From Yponomeuta sedellus (taxonomy: Eukaryota; Arthropoda; Insecta; Lepidoptera; Yponomeutidae), in contig OW203734.1 in assembly GCA_934045075.1 (NCBI GenBank), positions 9,435,516-9,499,515 on the forward strand: a stretch of 64,000 nucleotides of DNA, written 5' to 3'. Numbering within the stretch: position 1 is the stretch's first letter; every line of letters starts with the position of its first letter. A program made the translations under genes and the position numbers. Below the pieces are notes generated by a model. The model did no database searches. It was not told the origin of the DNA and was given only the letters and a program-made list of their open reading frames with translations. Below are positions 46,946 through 59,000 of this stretch, piece after piece.

Positions 46946-48489
46946 TAACGAATTCTGAACATTATGTTGATTTATAAACAATTTAGTACAATTTATACAG
47001 TTCAGTAGAGCATAATTTTTTGTACACCGGGGGCGACGATTCTATTAGGATGCATAGTCGTAAAATATATTTGTATTAGCATTTGTTTTATTGACATTCT
47101 TTGTAGTCTACTACCCAATCGGATTCCAATAGTTTTCATGAGTATTATAAATAGTTGAGTTTATAAACTCGTGCGTGGAATAACCTTATAGCACGGATGA
47201 TTAGTAGACTACGGATAGCGTGAAAAACAAAATACTTTCAATGATTTGAACAACTGTGCACTTCAGTATACATTATCCAGGATATTAATATAGTTCCTAT
47301 AACAATACTGTTCCTAGCTCTGGTTGCATTATTTATGTATAACCGGTTACACAGAATGACCGGTGAAGTGAACCTCGACGGGGCAGGCCATGTCACCTAA
47401 TGCGCTTAGAGTAAGCTGATTCGGACGGCCGCGTCCTGCCCGTGATCGGTCCATGAATAAAGTTGTCATTTTATTTTCTTGCCACAAAACGCTTGAAATA
47501 CTTTATCTCTATTTTGTGAGTGATCTAAAGTGAGACTTTCTTGTCTGCTGTTGATAATTCAAGTTGCAAGTGGAAAATCCTACCGGGATACATGCGTCAG
47601 ACAAAAAAATTGGTATATTCTAGCCATTCATAACAAAAAAAATCGCTCGCAACATAAATAAGGCATGCCATACACTAGCGCGGTTATAGAGCCGTCCGCG
47701 GCCTTTAGAAATGTTAGCCAGATGTTTTATGTTTCGTTTGAGCCGCGGCCGTAGCTCTCAGCGTGAACGTTCTAGTGTGTGGCACGTTTAAAGCGAAATC
47801 GCGATTATGGCATGAAAAAGCGAAAAGGTCATAAGAATACCGGTTCTAGAACTTTTGGTGTTCTAGGATATGACAAATTTATTTGTCGTAATAAGGTCCT
47901 AACGCGCAAGTGCGAGTGGAACTGGCTTGGCAGGATTATTTGCTTCCACTTCGTTATACAGAGTGACCAGAGCGTTTTAAATCGCAAATTAAATGCAGTT
48001 CTTTATTGTTAACTTTTACAAGTATTATACGGAAACTAAAACATTTGAGACCAAACTGGGTGTTATAGGGCCAGTTTCTGAAGTAACGTCCTATCACACT
48101 CTTTTCTGAGAAAATCGAAGAGACAGCACTATTTCCTATATGCGAAATTCTCAATTCAGAAAAGGGCCCATACTGAAGTATATCGTATATAAAACTTAAG
48201 TATGTTAAAGTTAATGTACACATAAAAGCTCAAAGGGCCTTGACGTAGCCTTACCAAAAGAAGTCATTAGCAAAATCTGGTTAGTAGTGAAAAAATCCTT
48301 GATAATGAGAATATTTCTGAAACCGTCGTTGTCCGAAACGCCTTATAATTTTTCGTGATGGCCTGTTATCTTATTATTTATACATTACTGCGCAAAAGTA
48401 AAAAAAACAATGGCAATGTGGCGGACTTAATGCTATAAGCATTGCTTGTCTCTCAACTTAACACTAAGATTTCATTTCATCAATTTCAT

Positions 48490-48833
48490 CAACCCTTGTA
48501 TGTCCCCACTGCTGGGGCACGGGTCTCTTCTTGCATCGCAGGAAGGTTAGGCCATACTCCACCACGGGGGCCAAGTCCGGGTTGGTGGAGGATTGTAAGA
48601 CAGTGGCGGGTCTTAGTGTCAGAAGTTATCAAGCCGCCCATAAAGCCCCTGACTTGGCTTAACGACAGCCATTACATGACAGCTGGCACCAACGGCTTAA
48701 CGTGCCTTGCGAAGCACGGAAGCGCTCGGAAAAAATGCCACTAGCGGTAGTCACGGGACGGTCACCCATCCCGCACCTGACCGCGCCTGTTGTTGCTTAA
48801 CGCAAGTGATTGATTCCAATCACTCGGTTTGTC
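48490..48833 (+). repeat. Dispersed repeat family R, long copy
   Basis: It runs from TGTATGTCCCCACTGCTGGG to TGATTCCAATCACTCGG and is clearly homologous to 46605-46945 in opposite orientation, so the pair forms an inverted repeat with a spacer of about 1.5 kb. Family unnamed. Confidence 0.75.
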
Positions 48834-49684
48834 TAGGCCAGGAGCGCTTCCAAAGGAAAACGATCAAATAAGAAAAATGATAACTAAAAACACTATCATA
48901 CAACAGATATAATAGTAGAGCCAAATTTACCTTATGTCTAATTGTATAGATAGGAACTAGTCGTTGCGTGTACAGTAATTAGCCGTTCGGATTGCCATCC
49001 GGAGAGGTTATAATAATGTATTTATTGAATGAGTGACTATCAGAACAAACATACAAATTTATGACTCTGAGTTCAATCTCCCATAAACATACACAAAAAC
49101 TAACACATAAGTAAGCACGGAGTTTTATTTACCTTGAACGAGACGTAATAATGGTCAGTGATAAAAATATTCGTAACTGTTTCGGTCTTAATTGAACATA
49201 AAATATTGTATGGCTTCCGTATCTGGAGGTAAATATTTTGGTGCCTCATCGCAATAGATAAGGCGAGAACTGTTACAGAAGGAGCTCTGAAGCACTTACG
49301 TCTAAGCGTTGCCTTACAAATAACAAATACAGATGTTAATATAAGGTCCTATTCATGAACCGTGTTGCTTAAGAATTTAGTTTTCTTTTTGCTCAATTGT
49401 AAAAACTTACTTATTTACAAGTAGTGCATTCGTTACATTGATTATGTAGCCTAATAAGCGCAGTGCACAGGCCTTCTCGTAGGTAGGCTATTTCAAACGC
49501 TGAGATGTGAATATTTCAGACACTCAGTCTCACGTTACAGTGTTACAAAAAATTAAGTCTCTCTCGGCCCCGAATTGAATGAACAGAGAAATTGTTTTGT
49601 CAAGTACGAGCATAATACTAGAGATGCATTTATCCCAAATAGGGGATGTATTAGGAAAGGGGAAGTTAAAAAGTACCCGGAACC

Positions 49685-49830
49685 GGCGTGCGTGCGAGCA
49701 ACGTCTTATGAACGTTGGTGAAGCGCAGGTGACCTATCAGCAGGTGACCGATCGCAAGTGGCAGTCCCTGGTCTCTGCCTACCCCTCTGGGATACAGACT
49801 TTTCTTAACGAAATTGTAAAAAAAGCCATG
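49685..49830 (+). mobile_element. LINE 3'-UTR fragment (RTE-like)
   Basis: GTGACCTATCAGCAGGTGAC, GATCGCAAGTGGCAGTC and CTCTGCCTACCCCTCTGGGA are words I associate with the 3' region of a lepidopteran RTE LINE. There are no coding parts. Confidence 0.5.
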
Positions 49831-50183
49831 AAATATCATCTTTTTCTTCTTAGCGTGTTTATGACAAGCCATAGTACTTAGTAAAAGGATTTGCACTTCA
49901 GTGTAAGAGACTCGCTGATTATTGCCCAGGGTGCGCCGGACGTACGGGCTTAGTGAGTAAATAACATGAAGTACTGAGAAAAAAAGATTTTTTGATATTT
50001 CTCAATTGGCCCTATTATTGTGAGTATTGTTTAGTAGAATATCCCCCTTAATTTTGCCAGCCATTTCTGAAACACGCTGTATAGGATGATAACGAGGGTG
50101 TTAAAAACGCACTGACATTTTATGAAATGTTACTAGACTATTTGAAGTTATTAATGAGCGGGCGAGAATGTTTTGCTTGATGA

Positions 50184-50207
50184 CAATGACCTTCTAGAAG
50201 GTCATTG
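50184..50207. repeat. 24-bp perfect palindrome
   Basis: CAATGACCTTCT is followed directly by its reverse complement, with no loop, and TTGCTTGATGA lies on both sides as a direct repeat. Confidence 0.9.
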
Positions 50208-50328
50208 CTTGATGAGAACTTAAAATTGTAAGATAGAAGTGAATTTATCATTTTTGAAAAAAAACTTAGTAAATTGTGGACTGCAGTAAATAACCAAATA
50301 TTTAATTTTAATAATAAATAAAAATTTT

Positions 50329-50812
50329 ACACTATTTTTATTTTTAATGCACTAACCCGTGCTAAGGAACAAATTTAAAAACCTATTTAGAGGCTAAAAA
50401 TTTCACCCATGCCGGGATTCGAACCCGCAACCTCTGGCTATCCGTACCAGCGCTCTACCAATTGAGCCAATGGGCGACTCACGGCATCAGTGAAATTTCG
50501 AACCTCTTTACAATATTCTCTGTATTACGTACAGGCAGCGACATCTGACTTAAGCAAATTGCATTACTTATAGCCCCGACTACCTACTTTGCAGTTAGGT
50601 TTAACATCGGAACGATATCACTGTACCCACATGATTACACTATTTTTATTTTTAATGCACTAACCCGTGCTAAGGAACAAATTTAAAAACCTATTTAGAG
50701 GCTAAAAATTTCACCCATGCCGGGATTCGAACCCGCAACCTCTGGCTATCCGTACCAGCGCTCTACCAATTGAGCCAATGGGCGACTCACGGCATCAGTG
50801 AAATTTCGAGTG
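50329..50812 (-). repeat. Second copy of the tRNA-like unit (about 1.6 units)
   Basis: Two tRNA-like modules (50404-50476 and 50712-50784) are 308 bp apart, in minus orientation, almost identical to the array at 9891-13501 (one C-to-T change seen near 50572). The left edge is the same unit position as the left edge of the big array. AAAATTTT lies on both sides (50321-50328 and 50813-50820), a possible 8-bp target duplication. Confidence 0.88.
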
Positions 50813-51099
50813 AAAATTTTGTTCAATAGAATAATATTAGTACGATAAATCGATAATGGTTCTTTCTTTGACACTATGACAGTCTAGAAAACAATGGCAT
50901 TTCAGCAATTTCCAATGGGTATAAAACAAACCGTGCATTTACTCGGCGCCGCGCGCGATTCGATCTTCTCCGCGAGAGATGCCTATATAATTTGGGCGGG
51001 CTGTACAGTGTACTGCTATTGGTTTGTAGTCTACTAAATAGAAGCACATAACAACTAGTACCTTGCTTATCAAATACCATTGCTTTGAAAATCTACTAT

Positions 51100-51475
51100 A
51101 TGGTACTTGCTGTGTGGTGTCGGCCTAGAGAATAGCACCAAACCCAAATTCTTCCCGCGGGTGTCGTAAAAGGCGACTAAGGGACACAAACCGGGGGGTG
51201 GGCAGCAGCGCCCCCTGCAGTACAATTCCACCGAACTGCGATCCCCAACCCGCATACCCAGCGTAGGGATTATGGGCATGATGGCACAACCTTGCGCTAT
51301 GGCGCTCATTAGGGGAGGGCTATGTCCAGCAGTGGACTAATATAGCCTGAAGAAGAAGAAGAAGGTTGTCTGAAAGAGATCACTTTTAGTGATAAGGCCG
51401 CTGTCTGTACTCTTAGGGTTAAGAAATGTCTGTGTAATTTTTTAGGTACAATAAAGTGTTCTCTATCTATATATG
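51100..51475 (+). mobile_element. LINE/SINE 3' region (RTE-like) followed by a LINE tail
   Basis: GTCGTAAAAGGCGACTAAGG, CAGCGCCCCCTGCAG and the ending GGCTATGTCCAGCAGTGGAC then GAAGAAGAAGAAG are features of lepidopteran RTE-type LINE 3' ends. The following piece (51362-51475) ends TACAATAAAGTGTTCTC, as at 46204. Confidence 0.65.
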
Positions 51476-52134
51476 TGTAGACTCTAGGGCCTTGTCATAC
51501 GAGAACATTCCATCTCTACAAAGTTACCTCACCTACTCCTGTTCCTCGTCCGCTGAACAATGTAAAATAGCTAAATCATAGTGGTGGTGGTGGCGGCCTA
51601 GATAATGTTCAGATCCCGACTACTATTAGGCAACTAGGTCACCCGTCCTGTGCTGCCGTATGGCTCTTTATATAGCCCCGTCTCTTTCCTCTAAGGGTCA
51701 AGAGAGGAAGACAGATCGATATTGGATATCGGAACGATTTCATAGTATAGTTTGCGTCTGGAACTTAAACCCCTCATCACGAATATTGACAAGCTGAAGT
51801 TGAGCGATGACAATACAGTTGTTTATAGAAACGATTTCTCTCTCCTCAAATGCAATTTAAATTGCATTGCGTAAAGGAAAGACAAACTTAAAGTGTATTT
51901 TTTTGTTTTTTTTTGCAATTATGCCTTCGCAATTTTATACACGAGGAAAATATTTTTTCCATTTCTTATACCTACTCGGAAAGTAGTGTTGTTTTGATCT
52001 GATTATTGGGTGGAAAATGCTGGTTCCCTCTGTAGAGAGGAAAAAACTCATTCAAATCTCAAAGCTCAAATTACAGCAAAATAGTAAACAGGTGATACAA
52101 ACGTTCCTTGAGATTAATATTATTAGCAGTACCA

Positions 52135-52357
52135 ATACCATATTTATTTGGGGCTGAGACAAAATGTAAACAACTTTTCAGTACTTTCTAGACTATTTTC
52201 AGTGTCATAAAATGTTATTTCGGTTTTTACACTAAGAATTAACTAAAGTAGATTTAATACTTTATAAAAAAAATTACGTATACAATATTATCAGACAGTA
52301 TAATTTTAAAAGTATTAAAAAATTTAATTTTGTCTCAGCCTCAAATAAATATGGTAT
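52135..52357. mobile_element. MITE-like element, 31-bp inverted ends
   Basis: 52135-52165 and 52327-52357 are reverse complements with one mismatch; the outer arm includes ATACCATATTTATTTG. The 161-bp interior has no ORF. Confidence 0.7.
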
Positions 52358-53246
52358 ATGTAATATATTTTTTTTTGACTCATTATTTTGTTTGTTGCAG
52401 ATTCCAAAGATCTGAAATTCGACCTAAGTGCAGTTTTGACAGCGACGCGACGCATTGGTGACATTAGATTTTCTACACTTGATGCTAAATAAATGATTAA
52501 AAAAAAGCCTTTTTCACTATGAAAGTAAGCGATAATCCATTCACACAATGTCATACTCGAGACAATTGAGTTGATACTTTGTCCAAAAAGTGTAGAAATT
52601 AAAGAGCAAAGTTTTGCTCAGACTTTTTGTCTGTGTTAGTTAATTTCTTGCACTTGCGAGCATTATAAAAATAAAAACTACAGTCATTGCATTAAAAATA
52701 TGTATTGTACTTAATCAAAGGTAGTAAATGGTCGTGATTTTCGTTAATACTAATAATAAAGTTTTACTTCCGATTTCTTGATTTTTTTGACACACCTTAC
52801 TGTGTTGGGATTACTTTAATTTCCAAAGCATGAAAATAAGGTAAGAGGAGAGGCACCTCGATTTTTTTTTATCGATATCGATATGTGATACGTATAGTCA
52901 ATCACTAATGTTTTGCAATGTCATTCTCATGTTGGTATTATACAATTTTTGATTAGGTTGGTACAAACTACGTTCTTAGTTTTGAAAACGTGTTGTTAGC
53001 AAGTGCCGACTCCTAATACGTAGTGATTACATACTCTTTACCTAAGGGCCGGAATGAAATTTAAAAATAAAACCACTGTCAGCTATGAAGAGTTTTATGT
53101 TTAAAAAACGAATAAAATAATGTTGCGGCCACGTGAGTTTCTAAACAGCCAGTATCAACTTAGCGCAAACTTCTTTGAGCGGAATAAGCCACAACAATCC
53201 GCTATTTGACACGTATCAAATTTGACGCGATAAATGAATATTTCCC

Positions 53247-53288
53247 CTAGTAAATATTCGAAATATATTGATTTCGAATATTTACTAG
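53247..53288. repeat. Perfect 18-bp inverted repeat, 6-nt loop
   Basis: CTAGTAAATATTCGAAAT (53247-53264) is the exact reverse complement of 53271-53288. It lies between segments B and C of the duplicated block. Confidence 0.85.
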
Positions 53289-54515
53289 AGGTTGCGTTTG
53301 CGTTGATTTCGAATAGAGGAGGTTGCGTTGTTGTTATTTCACTATGTTCAGAGATCACTTACAGAAAATTGAATGTCAAACTTTGTTTACAATTTTTTGG
53401 ACTTCAAACCATAGACGCTCGGGCCTCTAAATATACCTCGGGAATTGATTCTTTCAACCCTCGGTTAACAATCTACTATTTAATTTCTTATACTCTGAAA
53501 GTGGTGTTGTTTTGATCTGATTATTGGGTGGAAAATGCTGCTTCCCTCCATAGAGAGGGAAAAACTCATTCAAATTACCCACCTAAGGACCGGAATGAAC
53601 TTTAAAAATAGAATTACGGACAGCTATGACTTTTATGTTTAAAAAAACTAATAAAATAGTGTTGCGGCCATGTGAGTTTCTTAACAGCCAGTGTCAACTT
53701 AGCGCAAACTTCTTTGAGCGGAATAAGCCGCAACAATTACGCGGTGAGTTCCATGTTTAAAATTTAAAAAATTGACATAAATTGGCGAGAATCTCTTGTA
53801 TCTATGACGGAATTCAAAAAAATATGTAATAATCTTTTATGCTAAGATTTGAATATTAAAAATGAGTTTTTATTTTCCTCATATTCGAAATTAAAAGGGT
53901 AAAATAATCAATTTCTACTTGCACTATAGCCGCCCTCGCTGCGCTTGGGCGTTTAAATACCTCGGGAATTGATTCTTCGACCCTCGGTTTACAATCTACT
54001 ATACTGCCCAGTTGAATGCCTTCTAATGTTAAATTGATTTATCTATATACCTCCTGCTATGAATTGAGTAAGACTATGACACAAAGTAACATGGATATAA
54101 GATTTTTATACACTTTCTTTGCTATATCAATAATAGGTAAATTGTTACAAGTTCAATAAAAGTCTCAATAATTAAATATAAAACTCTCTATAACAGTGTT
54201 TTCGTTCTTACAGGGTCGAGTGTATTCTGCGCAGAAATAACTTAGTATTATTTTCCTTAGCAGAGGATAACTTACATCACGTGTTTACTCAGAGCACGTG
54301 TAAACAATGGTAAGCAAGTTGTAATAAAACAGAATTACAGTATTACATAATCACTCAATGTTTACTAGCTCTATGATTAAGTAAATGTTATGAAGGTACT
54401 TGAGTAATTACACAGCATGCACTCTACCACATGAAAACAAAAATCTTCTCGTTTTAAAAAACTGACATGTAGACATTCAGAGTCCTACTTTTAAAAGTGG
54501 CCCACATAAAATATA

Positions 54516-54856
54516 TCATCATCATCAACCCATTATGCCCCCACCGAGGGGCACAGGTCTCTTCCCTAAGGAAGGAAGAGGCCATACTACACCACGGGGG
54601 CCAAGTCCGGATTGGTGGTGAATGGCTGGTCTTACTGTGAGAAGTTTCCAAACCACCCTAAGGCCTCTGACTTGGCTTAACGACTGCCATCTATCGACGG
54701 CAGTCGGCAGCAAGTCCGGGTTAGTGGAGGATTGTAAGACAGTGGCGGGCCTTACTGTCAGAAGTTATCAAGCCGCCAATAAGTCCTCTGACATGGCTTA
54801 AGGACTACCATTACATGACAGCCGGCTCCGACGGCTAGTGCCTTGCGAAGCACGGA
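54516..54856 (+). repeat. Dispersed repeat family R, rearranged copy
   Basis: The core (CAAGTCCGG..TGGTGG/TAGTGGAGGATTG to CTGACTTGGCTTAACGAC) appears twice in a row, about 110 bp apart, unlike the single core at 48490. This is either internal duplication or one copy inserted into another. Confidence 0.7.
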
Positions 54857-54884
54857 AGTTAATAATGTTGATTTTGTTTCATAC

Positions 54885-55030
54885 CTTCGCTGGCCCTTCG
54901 TCCTCTGAGCGAACATATATCGGCTAGTTAGCGCGAGGTCGCGCGATCGATAACTGCGGCGCCGCGCCGGCCGCACCGCCTGCGTCGGACAGACACCGAG
55001 CCGGGCTCTTTGTGTCGTTGCTCACGGGGC
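54885..55030 (-). promoter_or_regulatory. CpG-rich island, possible untranslated exon
   Basis: This is a dense CpG patch including GCGGCGCCGCGCCGGCCGC and GATCGATAACTGCGG. On the minus strand it ends CAGCGAAG followed by GTATGA, a donor-like site at 54884. It could be a distal first exon or promoter for para, which is transcribed in this direction. Evidence is composition only. Confidence 0.25.
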
Positions 55031-55625
55031 TTTACCTTAAGAGCTTTCGATATGCTCTTACGTACTGATAAATTCCAAAAGGATGGTGCTGGGACTATTA
55101 ACCAGTTTTATTCTACGTAGTCAATCAAGACTGTTCAAAATCATAAAAAAATAATGAAGGTTGTCAGTTGTTTCTTTTTTATTATTAATCTTGTTGTGAA
55201 TAGATAGAATATTCTTTATTGCATTTATTGTTGTTAATAGAGCAGTGGTTGCAGACTTATCAATCGGTAGGTTGTGGGTTCGAATTCCGGCATGAACCAG
55301 ACCTTTTTTTCTAATTTATGTAAGCATACATTTGTGAAATTATAGTAGCAATACGTAATACTTTAGCAATACTTCAATTGGTAACATTGAAGGAAAACAT
55401 CGTGAGAAAACCCCAGTGTTTGAACTGTTAACATATCTCAGCTCTTGGAATTGCTAATCCACGGTAAATATAGATAGAGATAGATAGATACTCGTAGACA
55501 ACTTTTTATTGCACACTAGCTACGGGTATGAACAGAGATAAATGGAAAGCCCTTGTAGTAGCCCCAGACTCCACGGAAGAGTAAAAATACCAATAAAGAA
55601 CAAGAAGTACATAATTATGCCATTA

Positions 55626-55765
55626 AGGGCCGATTCGACCAAACTATTTATGCTTGGTATAAGTGCTAATCTTGGAATAAATCTAGAATTTAACACGAGA
55701 ATTTCTCGATTTATTCCAAGATTAGCACTTATACCAAGCATAAATAGTTTGTTCGAATCGGCCCT
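55626..55765. mobile_element. 140-bp near-perfect foldback MITE
   Basis: It begins AGGGCCGATTCG, and the second half is the reverse complement of the first over about 58 bases with one clear mismatch (GACC versus GAAC) and a loop of about 25 bases. A transcript would fold into a long miRNA-precursor-like hairpin. No protein is encoded. Confidence 0.82.
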
Positions 55766-55798
55766 AAGCCTTTTTATGACAGTGTAAAACTGACTGAC

Positions 55799-56010
55799 TA
55801 GCGCATCGGTAACTGGCCTCACATTCGGAAGATCGTGGGTTCAAATCCAGGCATGAAAATGTAGTAGCAATGCCGCTTTCTAATTGTGAAGTAAAACATC
55901 GTGAGGAAAAGCGAGTGTCTGAGGTGTTCACATATTAAATCGATCGCCAATCCACGGTGGGCACACCTGATGATTAAGCCCACACTGTCACTCGGAAAGA
56001 AGGCCACCAT
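55799..56010 (+). mobile_element. tRNA-derived SINE
   Basis: The head has AACTGGCCTCACATTCGGAAG and B box GTGGGTTCAAATCC. The body has GAAGTAAAACATCGTGAGG and GCCAATCCACGGTGGGCAC. The same family occurs near 14935, 55235, 60640 and 63205. Confidence 0.72.
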
Positions 56011-59000
56011 AGGTAGTAAGGGGTTTAATGTCAAAATCGATTTATTGTGACATTTTAGCATCACAAAACACGTGACTTGCGCCTTGCCACTATTCTGCAT
56101 TGAGACGTATTATATGTATTATATGGCTAGCTGGTTTCATGTTTCTGTACTAACTGTTAAAAGCTAATTATAAAGCCCATATACGTCTCTCTCTCTCTCT
56201 CTCTCTCTCTCTGAGAAAAAGCGTACACTGCAGTGGGTTGTACAAGAGCTGCTTATTATGAGCGACCACTGTTAACACCTCGTAAACAGACTATTAACGA
56301 GAAACCGGAACCTAGATAAACATTCTTAATAGTTTCTGTACGAAATTTTTAAACATTTGCGTGTCAGTCGGATAAACGGATTTGCGTCTGAATGATTCGG
56401 CAGCTTTCTTGCTAAGTTATTCAAATTCAAGCGCAGTTTGTAATTTCTCCGCAATTGACGAATTGACTGGTAAGAAAGCACGTATTCCAATCCCCATAGT
56501 TGTTGCCCCGACTACATAATCTGATAATCACCTATTTTGTGCAGGTGTGTCACCACAGTTCTTTTTCTTTTGCGCTCAATAAATGTCTTCACTTATTATT
56601 ATTATATTACGATCGAAACAAGAACGGCACCATTAAAAGAGGTTTCTTCGACTATTTATGGCAGCATGACAACAACGGTACAATCATGGCATTCGCTAGC
56701 AAGTTATGTGCTATCCCTGCCAAGTTCTGCATTGTGTTTGACCTGGTCTCTAGAGCTGTATTATACAGGGTGAGAAAAAACCATTATCTTTTTGAAAAGA
56801 TAGTTCGTATAGACTAATAGAGACTCGTCATTAGAAATTCCAACTGTGCTTCTTAGAATGCTTTAAAGTTTAAAGGCCTACTACAAGAATATGTAGGTAC
56901 CTATGGAATTAGGCATATTGTTTTAGCAGTGCCTAAGTCACTGACATAGAAAAATTCTGACCCCTACCACTTTTGGAACTACTGAAGTATTAAAAACTGA
57001 AGACATTAAAAGGCACATTTTTGTAACTCGCGTTCAATCAGTTGAAGCGATTGAATAATCTACGTAATAACAGAGAAACTCCAATCAATAGTCACAGTCA
57101 TTCTTTGTGCTACAGCTGAGAAGCCATGATATCGAAGCACAATGCTTTTACAAGTTAACTCAGAAAGTTTTTCTTTTTAAAAGAAAAGTTTGACTCGGAA
57201 AAGATAAAGTTGAAATACAATTCTCTGCAAAGACGGTAAGAACTAAAATCGATTGTATGAGTACATAATAGTAACAAAAATAACCGGAGTTTAATGACAG
57301 CTACATCGATCGTTTCGAAGGAACGAATAGAAACGAACAATTTCTATTAGAGACGGTCGCTGTCCGGACGCTTATCATACTCAAGAAGTACTTATTAAAA
57401 TTTCATGACAAGAAAGTGTGTGTGATTTTATCAGGAATTTTTCTATTGGACCGGTGTAAGTTCTAAATATAACTTTAATAAATACCATTAGCAGAGAATA
57501 GAATAAGATAACAATCGGACGGACCGGAATGAACCAAACCTCATAACAGTGAAACCTCAAACAACTTTCGTGACGGCATCGTTCGTAAATGCGGCTCCAA
57601 AGTTCCGTAACAGATTGCTGATAACTTGATCTGCCCAAGCGCTCGCTATGTAGATTTAATTTAATTTACAAACAGCCGGTTGGGCCGTGAAACCACGTGA
57701 AATGGAAGCAAATTGTAAAATGCCGCAGACTGACCTGCTGGGTGCCGACATACGATCGATAGCGGCGCGGCCCTCACTCCTTTTAGCTTTCGCTAATGCC
57801 ACCGGCTCCGACTTTTAAAACAAGACACCCTTTGCTTAAGGCGCTGGTAAGGGTCAATTGATCTAATTACACTTTTTAACCAAAATCTGGTTTATATCGT
57901 AGTGAGAAAAATATATGTTATCCTTGAGAATATTCTTGATAAGATTTTTGTTGCCGAAACACTTTATAAATCCCAAAAAAAGTAAAAGCCAAAGTTACTA
58001 ATACTAAAGTTACTACGAAAAATAACCACTCATCCGTCATATCCATGTCATTTATTTAAATTTAGAGGAATCCTCTTCCTCAAAATGAGCAATTTCCTCA
58101 TATTTTTGAGGTTCCTCATCCTGTTCCTCTTCGTCATACTTTAAGAGGAATTTAATATGCTGAAACGAAATGTGTGAGGGAGAGAGAGAGAGAGAAGTCT
58201 CCTGCATCCTCTTCCTCTTAGTCTGCCAGATTCATCATCCTATTTCTCAAAATCGATTAAAAAATATCCTCTTCTTCATCCTCTTCCTCATAACAAGTTC
58301 CTCAACAACCCTAGTTGAGATTGAGGGAAATAACTCATCACAATATATCTAAACATTCTTGTTTTATACTTAATATTTTGTCTCTCTTCTTTTTACTCAG
58401 ACAATAACAGGATCTGGAACAGTTCTCTCCACCTTTCCAATTTTAAATTAAAGAAAGCGCGCGAAAATATGTGGCTACCACACGAAGGCACGTCTATTTT
58501 CGGCCTTCCGCCTACTTGGCTCCGCGGGGAACCATCTCTCGAAGGCATTGTTTCGCGCAGTAAAGGCTGCACTTAAGCGCATAGGCACCTAAATTACCTA
58601 GTTCTGCGCTCGCCGCAAAACACTGGCCGTCACAACAGGCAGGTAACCGCCATGCACTTAATTTGATTCGCCCTTTTGGCACAAAGAGCGGATTAGCTGG
58701 CGCACTGTGAGCCGGAACGCTAAACACGGGAGGCATGCCGGCGCAATGTTTCTAATTTCGATGGACATAGACTTCCTATAGATTGATGCATTGTTTTGGG
58801 CACTTGAGCCCGCGCAGTAGCCGCATTGGTCCTGAGATAAGATTCTTTCGTCGCGATTTGTGGAGTTGGTAACCCCACTTTTCTTTGACATGGCTTCGAA
58901 CGTTAGAAAAAAACAGGCGGCTCGCCAGGGCTGACAGATTTTTATCACGGTTTTTTCGGCCCTTAACAGAATGAAATCTAAAGTTTGCTGTTTGTTTATG

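Larger units (their letters stand above)
45799..50320. other. Repeat-rich, no recognised gene
   Basis: It contains the LINE tail, family R pair and RTE fragment listed separately. A 24-bp perfect palindrome lies at 50184-50207. A GC-rich patch at about 47370-47450 is unexplained. Confidence 0.45.
51966..54005. repeat. Block with three families of interleaved direct repeats
   Basis: Segment A (TTTTGATCTGATTATTGGGT) is at about 51966-52060 and 53487-53575. Segment B (AGCGCAAACTTCTTTGAGCG) is at about 53041-53200 and 53579-53740. Segment C (CTCGGGAATTGATTCTT) is at about 53424-53476 and 53950-54001. The order A, B, C, A, B, C suggests a tandem duplication of a composite element, with the MITE at 52135-52357 lying in the first A-B gap. 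An 18-bp hairpin sits at 53247-53288. Confidence 0.7.
50821..55625. other. Repeat-rich, no recognised gene
   Basis: Most of the stretch is explained by the LINE, MITE, duplicated block and family R entries. Positions about 55235-55440 are a plus-strand SINE with B box GTGGGTTCGAATTCC and body AAAACATCGTGAGAAAACC. Confidence 0.5.

Noticed and set aside
46627..48744. ORFs of 111 and 100 codons with the shared peptide PLYVPTAG
   Set aside because: They are the two copies of dispersed repeat family R; the similarity reflects the repeat, not a protein family.
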